Shown here one piece after another: positions 33,083 through 40,820 of a stretch of 64,000 nt of DNA. How positions within the stretch are numbered: position 1 is the first letter of the stretch; the number at the start of each line of letters is the position of its first letter. The position numbers and the translations under genes are program-made. The stretch is from Candidatus Saccharimonadota bacterium (GTDB taxonomy: Bacteria; Patescibacteriota; Saccharimonadia; Saccharimonadales; Saccharimonadaceae). The notes beneath the pieces were generated by a model. The model had not been told where the DNA came from and did not search any database. It saw nothing but the letters and a program-made list of their open reading frames with translations. The stretch covers positions 306,695 to 370,694 of the forward strand of contig DAIDKE010000001.1 in NCBI GenBank assembly GCA_027450165.1, in the 5' to 3' direction.

Positions 33083-34015
33083 TTATTCGGTGGCTTCGGT
33101 TTCGCTATGAAATTTCTCGTATACTTCGCGTAAGTGTTCGTCGGTAACGTGAGTATAGACTTGAGTCGTTGATATATTGCTATGTCCGAGCATGCTCTGC
33201 ACGCTGCGCAAGTCGGCGCCGTTCATGAGCAGGTCAGTCGCAAAACTATGGCGCATAGTGTGCGGGCTAACATGCTTGGTAATGCCCGCCAGGCGAGCGT
33301 AGTGGGTAACGAGCCGCTGAATGCTACGCGGCGTTAGTCGCCTGTAATCGCCGGTTGTGTTAGTTGTTTGGTTGCGACTATAACTCAAAAACAGGGGTGG
33401 AAGGTTGTCTTGACGCTGAACAAGATATTTGTTCACCCAGTCGGCCGCACTTTGACTGATAAAAATTGGCCGGTCCTTTTGACCTTTACCGCGAACCATA
33501 AATTCGCGTCGCTTGGTATTAACGTGATCGCGATTTAGGTTGACCAATTCTGACACACGCAGGCCGCTGGAAAAAAGTAGTTCAACAATTGCCCGGTCAC
33601 GCAGACCTTGCTCGCTATGAATGTCGATGGCATCAATCATCCGCTGAACTTCGTCGTAATGCAAAAAAGTAACTTGTTTGCGAACAACTTTAGGCAAAAT
33701 TATTTTGTCGGCTGCCATACTTGGAATATCGCGCTGAGATAGGTATTTTAAAAAGCCGCGTAGCGCAATTAAGTGATAGGCTTGAGTAATCAGCGACAGC
33801 TCGTCGTCACGCTCGTTTTTGTAACGATTTAGCCATAGCCGATATTTGCGAACAACTTCTGGTGTAATCTTGTCGACGGTCGTATCGTCAGTAAACTCAA
33901 TGAATCGTTCCAAATAAAGCCGGTAATTAATGGACGTACTAACCGAACGACCGCCTTCGACTTCGAGGTGCTCAATAAAATCATCGAGTAGTTCCGACAT
34001 ATATGGAGCGCTCAT
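33083..34015 (-). CDS. Tyrosine recombinase of the XerC/XerD family
   Basis: A 310-aa site-specific recombinase. The N-terminal SAM-like core-binding domain (about 8-95) is followed by the catalytic domain with all expected residues: Arg in SSGLRVSELV, Lys in RGKGQKDRP, HTMRHSFATDLL (HxxR), and LGHSNISTTQVYTHV (His then the nucleophile Tyr). Length fits XerC/D, which resolve chromosome dimers with FtsK. It could also belong to a mobile element, but no repeats or att sites are seen next to it. Transcription appears leaderless from a -10 box at 34022-34027. Confidence 0.9.
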   Translation of the reverse strand: MSAPYMSELLDDFIEHLEVEGGRSVSTSINYRLYLERFIEFTDDTTVDKITPEVVRKYRLWLNRYKNERDDELSLITQAYHLIALRGFLKYLSQRDIPSMAADKIILPKVVRKQVTFLHYDEVQRMIDAIDIHSEQGLRDRAIVELLFSSGLRVSELVNLNRDHVNTKRREFMVRGKGQKDRPIFISQSAADWVNKYLVQRQDNLPPLFLSYSRNQTTNTTGDYRRLTPRSIQRLVTHYARLAGITKHVSPHTMRHSFATDLLMNGADLRSVQSMLGHSNISTTQVYTHVTDEHLREVYEKFHSETEATE

Positions 34016-34021
34016 GCTTTT

Positions 34022-34027
34022 ATCATA
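34022..34027 (-). promoter_or_regulatory. -10 box of a leaderless promoter (recombinase gene)
   Basis: On the minus strand TATGAT is followed by AAAAGC and ATG at 34015. It faces away from the uppP promoter. Confidence 0.55.
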
Positions 34028-34048
34028 GCCTAAAACGTCGTCGCACGG

Positions 34049-34054
34049 TACAAT
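34049..34054 (+). promoter_or_regulatory. -10 box of a near-leaderless promoter (uppP)
   Basis: TACAAT with 9 nt to the ATG at 34064; no Shine-Dalgarno. Confidence 0.5.
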
Positions 34055-34063
34055 AATATAGCT

Positions 34064-34858
34064 ATGTCAATTATTGAAACAATCTCATTAGGGCTAATCC
34101 AGGGTTTAACGGAGTTTATTCCGGTTAGTAGCTCCGGTCACTTAGTTATCGCACAAAATTTTTTCTCAGGCGCCTCTGACCATCTTTTTTTAGAGTTTAT
34201 TAACCTGGGAACATTGCTGGCTTTGTTGGTGTTTTTCCGCAAGCGAATTATCGATATTGTGCGAGACATTTTTGTAAATAAGCGCTATCGATTGGCTATT
34301 AATATCATCATCACCGCCATACCGGCCAGTCTGATCGGCCTAGTGTTCGCTAAGTTTATTGAGTCGGCCAGTTTCTTTAACAGCGCCATTACAGTTGTTG
34401 CGGCGACCGGCATCCTGGGCGTAGTAATGGTGGTGCTTGAACGTTTGCCGAAAGCTTCGGCTGTTGAAGACGGCGAAAAATTAACCGTAAAAAGGGCTCT
34501 GGTAATTGGCTTGGTGCAGATTCTAGCCTTGATTCCCGGTGTGTCGCGCTCTGGCTCGACGATCGTAGCTGGCCGTCTAGCCGGTCTGGCCCCAGCCGAA
34601 GCGGCCGAATACAGCTTCTTAGTGTCGATACCAATCATGATTGGGGTCTGTGCCAAGACTTTCTTGTTTGATTACCACTATTTTGCCGCCAACTGGGTGA
34701 CACTTTCGGTAAGTAATCTAGTAGCCTTTATTAGCGGACTATTCGCAATTGGTTTTCTGATGCGCTACCTGGGCCATCACAGCTTGGCTATTTTCGGGTG
34801 GTATCGTATTATACTAGCGTCGATCATGACGATTTTATTACTTACCTCAGTGCTATAA
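34064..34858 (+). CDS. uppP: Undecaprenyl-diphosphatase (BacA/UppP)
   Basis: A 264-aa polytopic membrane enzyme that dephosphorylates undecaprenyl diphosphate so that the lipid carrier of cell-wall synthesis can be reused. Both family motifs are present: QGLTEFIPVSSSGHLVI near residue 13, carrying the catalytic Glu, and PGVSRSGSTIVAGRL near residue 163, with the phosphate-binding Arg/Ser. About eight membrane helices. It is followed 9 nt later by ndk. Confidence 0.95.
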   Translation: MSIIETISLGLIQGLTEFIPVSSSGHLVIAQNFFSGASDHLFLEFINLGTLLALLVFFRKRIIDIVRDIFVNKRYRLAINIIITAIPASLIGLVFAKFIESASFFNSAITVVAATGILGVVMVVLERLPKASAVEDGEKLTVKRALVIGLVQILALIPGVSRSGSTIVAGRLAGLAPAEAAEYSFLVSIPIMIGVCAKTFLFDYHYFAANWVTLSVSNLVAFISGLFAIGFLMRYLGHHSLAIFGWYRIILASIMTILLLTSVL

Positions 34859-34867
34859 GGAGGCCAT

Positions 34868-35401
34868 ATGAGCGGTATCGAACGAACACTAGTTATTTTA
34901 AAGCCGGACACAATTCAGCGCGGGCTGGTTGGTGAGGTCATTACACGCTTTGAGCGCGCTGGCCTCAAAATTGTAGCCATGAAGATGATGGCGCCAGATG
35001 AGTTGCACTTTCACAAGCACTACGAGGGAATTGGTCAGCTGATCAGCCGCTGGGGTGAAGATATTTATAACGTGACTTTGGCACAAATGACCGAAGCACC
35101 GGTTATCGCTTTTGTGCTTGAGGGTATCGAGGCCGTTTCTTACGTTCGCAAGCTAGTTGGTACGACCGATCCAAAAGAGTCACCAGCCGGTACTATACGT
35201 GGCGACTACACTCACATTACCCGTGGCTACTCAAATCCGCTGGGCTCGACCTTGCCAAACATCCTACACGCTTCTGGCAACTTGGATGAAGCTGGCCTGG
35301 AAATCGCCCTTTGGTTCGCAGAAGACGAAATCTACGAATACAAAACCGCCGCTGAATCAATTGTTCACGGTCGTATACCTGAGAAAAAGTCAAAAAATTA
35401 G
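34868..35401 (+). CDS. ndk: Nucleoside diphosphate kinase, longer than usual
   Basis: A 177-aa NDP kinase, which balances NTP pools by ping-pong phosphotransfer through a His. The start ERTLVILKPDTIQRGLVGE and ERAGLKIVAMKMM is canonical, and the catalytic His lies in PNILHASGN. Bacterial Ndk is usually about 140 aa. The extra length comes from insertions around GQLISRWGEDIYNVTLAQM and around RGDYTHITRGYSNPLGSTL, plus a C-terminal tail. AGGAGG lies before the ATG. Confidence 0.93.
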   Translation: MSGIERTLVILKPDTIQRGLVGEVITRFERAGLKIVAMKMMAPDELHFHKHYEGIGQLISRWGEDIYNVTLAQMTEAPVIAFVLEGIEAVSYVRKLVGTTDPKESPAGTIRGDYTHITRGYSNPLGSTLPNILHASGNLDEAGLEIALWFAEDEIYEYKTAAESIVHGRIPEKKSKN

Positions 35402-35402
35402 G

Positions 35403-35408
35403 TATAAT
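35403..35408 (+). promoter_or_regulatory. -10 box upstream of tRNA-Arg
   Basis: TATAAT 8 nt before the tRNA 5' end, right behind the ndk stop. Confidence 0.6.
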
Positions 35409-35416
35409 AGTGTGGC

Positions 35417-35493
35417 GCCCCGGTAGCTCAACTGGATAGAGCAGATCCGTCCTAAGGATAAGGTTGTAGGTTCAACTCCTGCCCGGGGTACCA
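35417..35493 (+). tRNA. tRNA-Arg (anticodon CCT)
   Basis: A full cloverleaf: acceptor GCCCCGG with CCGGGGT (one G-T pair), D arm GCTC..GAGC, anticodon loop GTCCTAA giving CCT, and T arm GTAGG TTCAACT CCTGC. Discriminator A and the CCA end are encoded. Confidence 0.93.
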
Positions 35494-35505
35494 TATATTA
35501 TGTAT

Positions 35506-35511
35506 TATAAT
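35506..35511 (+). promoter_or_regulatory. -10 box of a leaderless promoter
   Basis: TATAAT is followed by GATCAT and ATG at 35518. The upstream in-frame ATG at 35500 precedes the -10 box and is rejected. Confidence 0.7.
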
Positions 35512-35517
35512 GATCAT

Positions 35518-36060
35518 ATGACCAAAGACAGCACAGAGGGTCGGCAAGATTTCGAAGGCCAAAGGCCGGGTGAAGAGTTGTTGTTTGTGTTTCGTAAACA
35601 CATCATCGCGATGCGCAAGGGCTTTTATCTTTTGCTAGGTTCTTTAGTGATTACGGCTATTCCACCGCTTATCTGGCAGGATAACCTAGAGCTTTTTTGG
35701 CTGCCGGTTGGCGGCCTGGCACTTGGGCTTTTACTGTTCTTTTACCACTTCATTATGTGGTATTTTTCGGTCTATATCGTAACCACGCAGCGTTTGCGCC
35801 AGATTACCCAAAAGGGCTTCTTCGGTAAGGATGTGATCGAGCTCAGGTTGTCAAAGATTCAAAACATAAGCTATAATATACCTGGGTTTAGTGGTGAGGT
35901 CTTCAAATTTGGCACCATTGTCATCCAGACGTACGTGGGTGATTTGGTGATTCACAACGTTGAACACCCAACCAAGATCTACAATAAGCTGCAAGATGCC
36001 GTCGCTGACGCCGTCGAAGATAACGGAGAACGAGGAATTTATGAAGAAACTGACAGCTAG
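35518..36060 (+). CDS. PH-domain (bPH2/YdbS-like) membrane protein
   Basis: A 180-aa protein with two close membrane helices (about residues 32-80: LLLGSLVITAIPPLIW, then LFWLPVGGLALGLLLFFYHFI). A bacterial PH-type domain follows, with YIVTTQRLRQITQKGFFGKDVIELRLSKIQNI. The bPH2 signature is the TxxRL followed by the strand and the IQNI segment. Function unknown; such proteins bind at the membrane. The SurA-like gene starts 20 nt before its stop. Confidence 0.8.
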   Translation: MTKDSTEGRQDFEGQRPGEELLFVFRKHIIAMRKGFYLLLGSLVITAIPPLIWQDNLELFWLPVGGLALGLLLFFYHFIMWYFSVYIVTTQRLRQITQKGFFGKDVIELRLSKIQNISYNIPGFSGEVFKFGTIVIQTYVGDLVIHNVEHPTKIYNKLQDAVADAVEDNGERGIYEETDS

Positions 36061-37096
36061 ATTGCGCCGTCAGCCTAATGAATCAGAAACTCAGCAGCGT
36101 ATCACCAATGATACGTTAGCCGAGCATCGTGAACGCGTATTAGCGAGCGGGCGCCGTTTTAAGTATCCCTTGCAATACGCCCGTCACCGCCTGGTCTTTA
36201 ACGCCATAATTATTGGCGTGTCAGCATTGATACTACTGGCTGCGCTAGTTTGGTCGCAGCTATATTGGGCTCAAAATACCAGCGACTTTATTTATCGTGT
36301 CACCAAGGTCTTGCCAGTTCCGGTGGCTTACGTCGATGGTCAGCCGGTGCTATATAGTGATTATTTGATGCGCCTTCGCAGTGGTATGCACTACCTTGAG
36401 GCCAAGCAGCAGGTCAACCTAGATACACCCGACGGCAAGCGTCAGGTTGATTACGAAAAGCAGCAGGACATGCAAAAGGTGATCACGGTTGCTTATGCGA
36501 CAAAACTTGCCCACCAGAAGGGTATATCTGTCAGCGACGCCGAACTACAGTCATATCTTGATGCACAGCGCCAATCGTCAGATGGCACCGCTTCCGAAGA
36601 AACATCAGACGCCGTCATCTTGGATTATTATGGTTGGACGCCAAGCGAATATCGCCACATTCTGTCGCAGGCCTTGCTGCTTCAAAAGGTTTCGTTTGCG
36701 ATTGATGACAAAGCCAGTAACTTATCGCAGCAAATTGGCCAAGAGGTCAGTCAACCAAACGCCGACCTTAAGACGATCGCCGATAATATCAATAAGACGA
36801 GTGATGTAAAGGTGACTTATGGCCAGTCGGGGCCGGTGCCAAAAACTAACCAAGACGGCGGTTTAGCAGCTGCGGCCTCAAAACTACAAAAAGGCCAATT
36901 GTCCGGTGAAATCAAATCAACCAACGGCAACGGCTATTATTACCTCAAGGTTTTAGATGTTAATGATACTCAAGTGAACTACGAATATATTCAGATTCCG
37001 TTGACGGCTCTTGATGCCAAAATAGCCGCTTTGCAAAAAGCCGGCAAGATCACAGAATTCATTCCAGTGCCAAAAGTGGCTCAAACTACAAAATAG
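36041..37096 (+). CDS. Membrane-anchored SurA/PpiC-like peptidyl-prolyl isomerase family protein
   Basis: A 351-aa protein with a basic cytoplasmic N-terminus, one membrane helix (about residues 52-74) and an extracytoplasmic part. The latter begins VAYVDGQPVLYSDYL, the SurA_N pattern, followed by long helices (KQVNLDTPDGKRQV, AELQSYLDAQ). The PPIC-type parvulin motif is weak: QDGGLAAAASKLQKGQLSGEI resembles the GGDLG..FxxGxxxxPF signature in degenerate form, so it may be chaperone-only. AGGA lies before the ATG at 36041. It probably helps fold secreted surface proteins. Confidence 0.75.
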   Translation: MKKLTARLRRQPNESETQQRITNDTLAEHRERVLASGRRFKYPLQYARHRLVFNAIIIGVSALILLAALVWSQLYWAQNTSDFIYRVTKVLPVPVAYVDGQPVLYSDYLMRLRSGMHYLEAKQQVNLDTPDGKRQVDYEKQQDMQKVITVAYATKLAHQKGISVSDAELQSYLDAQRQSSDGTASEETSDAVILDYYGWTPSEYRHILSQALLLQKVSFAIDDKASNLSQQIGQEVSQPNADLKTIADNINKTSDVKVTYGQSGPVPKTNQDGGLAAAASKLQKGQLSGEIKSTNGNGYYYLKVLDVNDTQVNYEYIQIPLTALDAKIAALQKAGKITEFIPVPKVAQTTK

Positions 37097-37114
37097 TTAA
37101 TTAAGGAGGTAAGC

Positions 37115-37708
37115 ATGTTTAAATTACCAGACCTGCCATACGATTACGACAGCCTGTCGCGATCAATCAGTAAAGAAATTATGGAGCTGCACCACCAAAA
37201 GCACCACCAAACGTATGTCGACAAGCTCAATGCCGCGATTGACGGTGTTGCCGAAGCGCAAGGTAAGTCACTCGATGAACTAGTGGCTAGCTACCAGACT
37301 CTTCCAGCCAACATTCAAACTGCCGTGCGCAATCACGGCGGCGGCCACTACAATCACAGTCTGTTTTGGCAATGGATGTCACCAGATGGTGGCGGTGAGC
37401 CAAGTGGGGAACTAGCGGCTGCTCTCGCGGCCAAATACGGCAATTTCCAGGGGTTTGTTGATGAATTTAACACCAAAGCACTTGGTGTATTCGGTAGTGG
37501 CTGGGCCTGGCTGCAACCCGATTTATCGATCATCACCACGCCAAACCAGGACACGCCAATCATGCAGGGCTTACCCGCGCCGCTGCTTGGCCTAGATGTT
37601 TGGGAACATGCCTATTACCTGGACTACAAAAACAAGCGCGACGATTACGTCCGCGCCTGGTGGGAAGTGGTGAACTGGAATTTCGTAGCTGAACGCTACG
37701 GTAAATAA
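37115..37708 (+). CDS. sodA: Fe/Mn superoxide dismutase
   Basis: A 197-aa SOD converting superoxide to peroxide and oxygen. The metal ligands are in place: His in IMELHHQKHHQTYV, His in HGGGHYNHSLFW, and the Asp and His of LGLDVWEHAYYLDY. Whether Fe or Mn is used cannot be read by eye. TTAAGGAGG precedes the ATG. The short gap to the convergent tRNA-Asp suggests a shared boundary. In a host-associated or microaerobic lifestyle it would protect against oxygen. Confidence 0.95.
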   Translation: MFKLPDLPYDYDSLSRSISKEIMELHHQKHHQTYVDKLNAAIDGVAEAQGKSLDELVASYQTLPANIQTAVRNHGGGHYNHSLFWQWMSPDGGGEPSGELAAALAAKYGNFQGFVDEFNTKALGVFGSGWAWLQPDLSIITTPNQDTPIMQGLPAPLLGLDVWEHAYYLDYKNKRDDYVRAWWEVVNWNFVAERYGK

Positions 37709-37713
37709 TTTCT

Positions 37714-37791
37714 TGGCGGGCTCGACCGGATTCGAACCGGCGATCTCCTCCGTGACAGGGAGGCGTGATAGGCCAACTTCACTACGAGCCC
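37714..37791 (-). tRNA. tRNA-Asp (anticodon GTC)
   Basis: Reading the minus strand: acceptor GGGCTCG/CGAGCCC, anticodon loop CTGTCAC giving GTC, T arm CCGG TTCGAAT CCGG. Discriminator G and encoded CCA are present. Confidence 0.95.
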
Positions 37792-37916
37792 ATATTTGGC
37801 CTGCGGCCAAGCTCCATGTATGATAGCATGTTCGTATCTGTAACGCAACAGGTTCAGCCGTTTATCAATGGGGTTTGATATGCTATACTAAACGGCGGTG
37901 AAGTAGTAAAAACTAT

Positions 37917-37992
37917 GCCGCTGTAGCTCAGTTGGTAGAGCGGCGCTTTCGTAAAGCGTAGGTCTCCGGTTCAAGCCCGGACAGCGGCTCCA
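37917..37992 (+). tRNA. tRNA-Thr (anticodon CGT), discriminator U
   Basis: Acceptor GCCGCTG/CAGCGGC, anticodon loop TTCGTAA giving CGT, T arm TCCGG/CCGGA. The 3' end is T-CCA, so the discriminator base is U. TATACT at 37884-37889 is a likely -10. The U73 matters for the thrS T-box call at 40706. Confidence 0.95.
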
Positions 37993-38003
37993 TAACTAAT
38001 TTT

Positions 38004-38381
38004 ATGAAAAATACAGTTAAAGATTCAATCAAAGAATTGCTAACCAACCGCTATCTAACGGTTCTATCTGGCGCGGTTATTCTGTTGGCCATAATTTTCG
38101 CGGTTTATATCTTAATTGCCGTCAGGCCAAGCGATATTCAGCTAGTGACGCATTATACGGCCTACGGCATTACAAATTTGTATCGTAATCAGTGGTTTTA
38201 TCTTTGGTCATTCGGCTTGTTTGCTTTGTTGGTTGCATTTTTGCATGTAGCTATTGGCATCAAGCTATATATTACCAAGGGCCATCCTTTGGCGGTGATG
38301 TTTGTTTGGCTTGGCCTAGGTATTATTGTCTTCGCCTGGATCACTGCCTACGCCATTATTAATGTTTGGTCACCACTATAA
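38004..38381 (+). CDS. Small three-helix membrane protein
   Basis: A 125-aa protein starting 11 nt after the tRNA-Thr end, so probably co-transcribed with it. Three hydrophobic helices are clear (about residues 20-40, 65-88 and 95-117), with a short basic N-terminus. No Shine-Dalgarno. It ends 4 nt before the glycosyltransferase start. No family recognised; a partner of the downstream enzyme is plausible. Confidence 0.7.
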   Translation: MKNTVKDSIKELLTNRYLTVLSGAVILLAIIFAVYILIAVRPSDIQLVTHYTAYGITNLYRNQWFYLWSFGLFALLVAFLHVAIGIKLYITKGHPLAVMFVWLGLGIIVFAWITAYAIINVWSPL

Positions 38382-38385
38382 ACCT

Positions 38386-40062
38386 ATGATCGATCTTGAA
38401 ATACCCCTAGGCAAGCGTAGTCGTGAATACCGCTTCTTCGAGATGCTGCCGGCAATTTTAAGTTACGGCGCGCTTATTTTGATGGTCGTTTTGTCATTAA
38501 TCTCGCCGCTGCTCGCGGCCATTTATTTAATGTTGATTGTCATCACATTGATCGTTAAGGCCGTTGGTATTGCTATCCACACTATCACTGGCCGTACTAC
38601 GCTCGACAAGACCCAGAAGATTAACTGGGCCGAGCGTCTAGAAGATTTAGCGACACCCGAAGAATCCTACGACATGCTTAAGGGTCACACCAAAGGTTTT
38701 GGTATGCCGCAGCATATCGAGAATTTACGTCTTGCCGCGGCCGACCCAGCTGCTTTTCCGAAGCCAGATGACGTTTATAATGCCGTTATTATAGCTACCT
38801 ACAATGAATCTTACGATATTTTGCAGCCAACCATCCAGTCGGTTCTTGATACAACCTATGATAAAAAACACCTTATCATGGTTATTGCCTATGAAGAGCG
38901 CGGTGGCGAGGCTATCAAGGCGACGGTTGGGCGACTTAAAAAAGAATATGGCCGCAAGTTTTTTGCCTTTGAGCTGGTGGAGCATCCGAAAGATTTACCG
39001 CACGAGGTAATAGGCAAGGGCGGTAATATTACCTACGCTGGTAAATACCTTCAAAAGTGGCTAGACAAAAAGCACATTGAATACAAAAATGTCATCGTCA
39101 CCACTCTAGATAGCGATAATCGTCCGCACAAGACATATTTTGACTATCTAACGTACGAATTTATTGTTCACGAAGACCGCAAACACCTGTCGTTTCAGCC
39201 TGTGGCGCTGTATTTTACTAATATTTGGGATGTGCCGGCGCCAATGCGCGTCCTTGCGACCGGTAATACTTTTTGGACAATCATTAGTTCAATGCGGCCA
39301 CATACGCTGCGTAACTTCGCGGCGCACTCACAGCCGATGGAGGCTTTGGTTGAGATGGATTTTTGGAGCACCAGAACGATTGTCGAGGACGGGCATCAAT
39401 ATTGGCGCAGCTACTTTTACTTTGGCGGTAATTACGATGTTGTGCCACTGCACGTGGCGGTCTACCAAGACGCTGTGCTAGCCGAAACCTACACCAAAAC
39501 CCTTAAGGCGCAGTTTGTTCAGCTCAGGCGTTGGGCCTACGGTGCGTCCGATATTCCATATGTTGCAACTCGAATTTTCAATAAAAAACGCAATGTACCA
39601 CTATTCGCCAGCCTTGGCAGACTGTTGCGTTTAATTGATGGCCATGTAACTTTAGCTGCTGTGTCGATTTTGGTCGCCGCAGGCGGCTGGATACCGCTGC
39701 TGGTTAATCCCGATGCTTACACCAGTGTTGTGGCCCACGAGCTGCCCGACACAGTCAGTCTTATTCAGCAAATTGCGCTGACCGGTTTGTTTATCACAAT
39801 CTTCCTGACATTTAAGATGTTGCCGCCGCGGCCAGAGCGCTACAAGCGCCATCGAACATTCTTTATGCTGGCCCAGTGGGTGTTAATGCCTATTACATCG
39901 ATCTGCTACAGCTCGTTTGCGGCCTATTATTCACAGACCCGTCTATTCTTTGGTCGGTATCTGGATAAATTCGATGTGACGGTCAAGGCAACCCATGATT
40001 CACAGGCGGTCGCCAAAGAGGAATCAAAGGCCCGCAAGGCCGCCGAAAAAGAAGCTGCCTAG
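38386..40062 (+). CDS. Membrane glycosyltransferase family 2 (cellulose-synthase-like)
   Basis: A 558-aa protein. Two N-terminal membrane helices are followed by a GT2 domain with IIATYNESYDIL, the DxD-like TTLDSDNRPH, the acceptor-side VEDGHQ and the processive motif QLRRW. A further pair of helices or more closes the C-terminus, ending in a Lys/Ala-rich tail. This order (D, DxD, ED, QxxRW) is that of processive or polysaccharide synthases. The sugar is unknown. The start at 38386 is chosen as the first Met clear of the preceding gene. A bidirectional terminator follows. Confidence 0.87.
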   Translation: MIDLEIPLGKRSREYRFFEMLPAILSYGALILMVVLSLISPLLAAIYLMLIVITLIVKAVGIAIHTITGRTTLDKTQKINWAERLEDLATPEESYDMLKGHTKGFGMPQHIENLRLAAADPAAFPKPDDVYNAVIIATYNESYDILQPTIQSVLDTTYDKKHLIMVIAYEERGGEAIKATVGRLKKEYGRKFFAFELVEHPKDLPHEVIGKGGNITYAGKYLQKWLDKKHIEYKNVIVTTLDSDNRPHKTYFDYLTYEFIVHEDRKHLSFQPVALYFTNIWDVPAPMRVLATGNTFWTIISSMRPHTLRNFAAHSQPMEALVEMDFWSTRTIVEDGHQYWRSYFYFGGNYDVVPLHVAVYQDAVLAETYTKTLKAQFVQLRRWAYGASDIPYVATRIFNKKRNVPLFASLGRLLRLIDGHVTLAAVSILVAAGGWIPLLVNPDAYTSVVAHELPDTVSLIQQIALTGLFITIFLTFKMLPPRPERYKRHRTFFMLAQWVLMPITSICYSSFAAYYSQTRLFFGRYLDKFDVTVKATHDSQAVAKEESKARKAAEKEAA

Positions 40063-40084
40063 GGGTGTCGTAAGTCGTAGGTAA

Positions 40085-40115
40085 AAAAGAACTCCGCGTT
40101 ATGCGGAGTTCTTTT
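40085..40115. terminator. Bidirectional terminator
   Basis: A 13-bp stem AAAAGAACTCCGC/GCGGAGTTCTTTT with a 5-nt loop, serving the convergent glycosyltransferase and 43-aa genes. Confidence 0.85.
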
Positions 40116-40146
40116 GGCTTTATAAGTAGCCGGCTAAATAGGCGAA

Positions 40147-40278
40147 TTAAGCTTTTTGGGTGCGCCTACGAACATCGCGGCGTACTTCTTGCAGGGTCTT
40201 GTTGTACTCGAAGTCTAGATTGAAACGTTCTAGGGCCGAGGCGGTCGAATTGACCTGTATCTGGCTATCTTTAACCAT
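40147..40278 (-). CDS. 43-aa basic protein with a leaderless promoter
   Basis: A short gene: MVKDSQIQVNSTASALERFN, then LDFEYNKTLQEVRRDVRRRT and QKA (43 aa). It is supported by a consensus promoter on its strand ending 6 nt before the ATG and by a bidirectional terminator 30 nt past its stop. The C-terminal half is a strongly basic helix that could bind nucleic acid. Family unknown. It would be missed by a 60-aa cutoff. Confidence 0.7.
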   Translation of the reverse strand: MVKDSQIQVNSTASALERFNLDFEYNKTLQEVRRDVRRRTQKA

Positions 40279-40284
40279 GTCTCA

Positions 40285-40313
40285 ATATTAGCATAAACGT
40301 CATATTTTGTCAA
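40285..40313 (-). promoter_or_regulatory. Consensus leaderless promoter of the 43-aa gene
   Basis: On the minus strand, TTGACA (40308-40313), exactly 17 nt, TAATAT (40285-40290), then TGAGAC and ATG. Confidence 0.8.
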
Positions 40314-40412
40314 TGGAACAGCCGGTTATGCCATATATCGTCTGTGATATACAAATATCAAAATTGACTAAATATCCCCGTGGAAAACTTCGGCAAACTG
40401 TGTGAAAAACTA

Positions 40413-40449
40413 TGGAAAATAAAAAATCGCCTCTGTAAAAAGGCGATTT
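40413..40449 (-). terminator. Terminator of tRNA-Val
   Basis: Stem AAATCGCC/GGCGATTT with a 10-nt loop; on the minus strand it is followed by TTTATTTTCC. Confidence 0.8.
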
Positions 40450-40461
40450 GATATAACTACT

Positions 40462-40538
40462 TGGTGGATCCTATAGGGCTCGAACCTATCACCTCCACAA
40501 CGTCAATGTGGCGCTCTAGCCAAATGAGCTAAGGATCC
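40462..40538 (-). tRNA. tRNA-Val (anticodon GAC)
   Basis: Minus strand: acceptor GGATCCT/AGGATCC, anticodon stem-loop CCACA TTGACGT TGTGG giving GAC, T arm ATAGG TTCGAGC CCTAT. Discriminator A and CCA are encoded. Confidence 0.95.
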
Positions 40539-40550
40539 ATTCGAGTTACC

Positions 40551-40579
40551 ATCATAGCAGAATAGGGGTGAAAGTGCAA
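40551..40579 (-). promoter_or_regulatory. Promoter of tRNA-Val
   Basis: On the minus strand, TTGCAC (40574-40579), 17 nt, TATGAT (40551-40556). Confidence 0.75.
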
Positions 40580-40599
40580 TCGATGGTGAAGATTTGTGG

Positions 40600-40605
40600 T
40601 ATAAT
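40600..40605 (+). promoter_or_regulatory. -10 box of the thrS leader transcript
   Basis: TATAAT about 7 nt before the predicted start of the T-box leader; the -35 is weak. Confidence 0.65.
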
Positions 40606-40611
40606 TCACTT

Positions 40612-40796
40612 TAGACCATGACGGAGCCCAACCAACTCTCGAGTCTCGTCGGCGTCGGACTGTACGTAACAGCCGTCACAAGCGCCCCTTAGCGGGGAAG
40701 TCCGGTGGAACCGTCCGCTACTATGAATATTTGCGGACCCGAGACATGCGATACATGAATTGATCTTGATGAATTCATTTACCGCATGTTTTTATT
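40612..40796 (+). promoter_or_regulatory. T-box riboswitch leader of thrS
   Basis: The leader folds in the T-box order. Stem I base: TGACGG (40619-40624) with CCGTCA (40673-40678), and an inner loop strand GTACGTAACAG that offers the Thr codons ACG and ACA as specifiers. Stem III: CCCC/GGGG at 40685-40697. Antiterminator: A1 CGG/CCG, the 7-nt bulge TGGAACC (40706-40712), and A2 GTCCGC/GCGGAC (40713-40718 with 40733-40738). TGGA would pair with UCCA, and the tRNA-Thr in this window has discriminator U. A terminator lies just downstream, so uncharged tRNA-Thr would raise thrS expression. The exact terminator/antiterminator competition is unclear, as the two helices do not overlap. Confidence 0.8.
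40744..40796 (+). terminator. Attenuator hairpin in the thrS leader
   Basis: Outer stem ACATGCG/CGCATGT and inner stem ATGAATT/AATTCAT, followed by TTTTATTTTTATT. Confidence 0.75.
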
Positions 40797-40820
40797 TTTA
40801 TTACCATAAAAGGAGACAAC

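Noticed and set aside
33083..34015. Integrase of a mobile element at this locus
   Set aside because: No direct repeats, tRNA target or cargo genes adjoin it; it sits between pilus genes and uppP and looks like a housekeeping Xer protein.
40381..40415. DnaA-box-like sequences near 40390 suggesting an origin
   Set aside because: No TTATCCACA match; neighbouring genes are tRNA-Val and thrS, not dnaA/dnaN.
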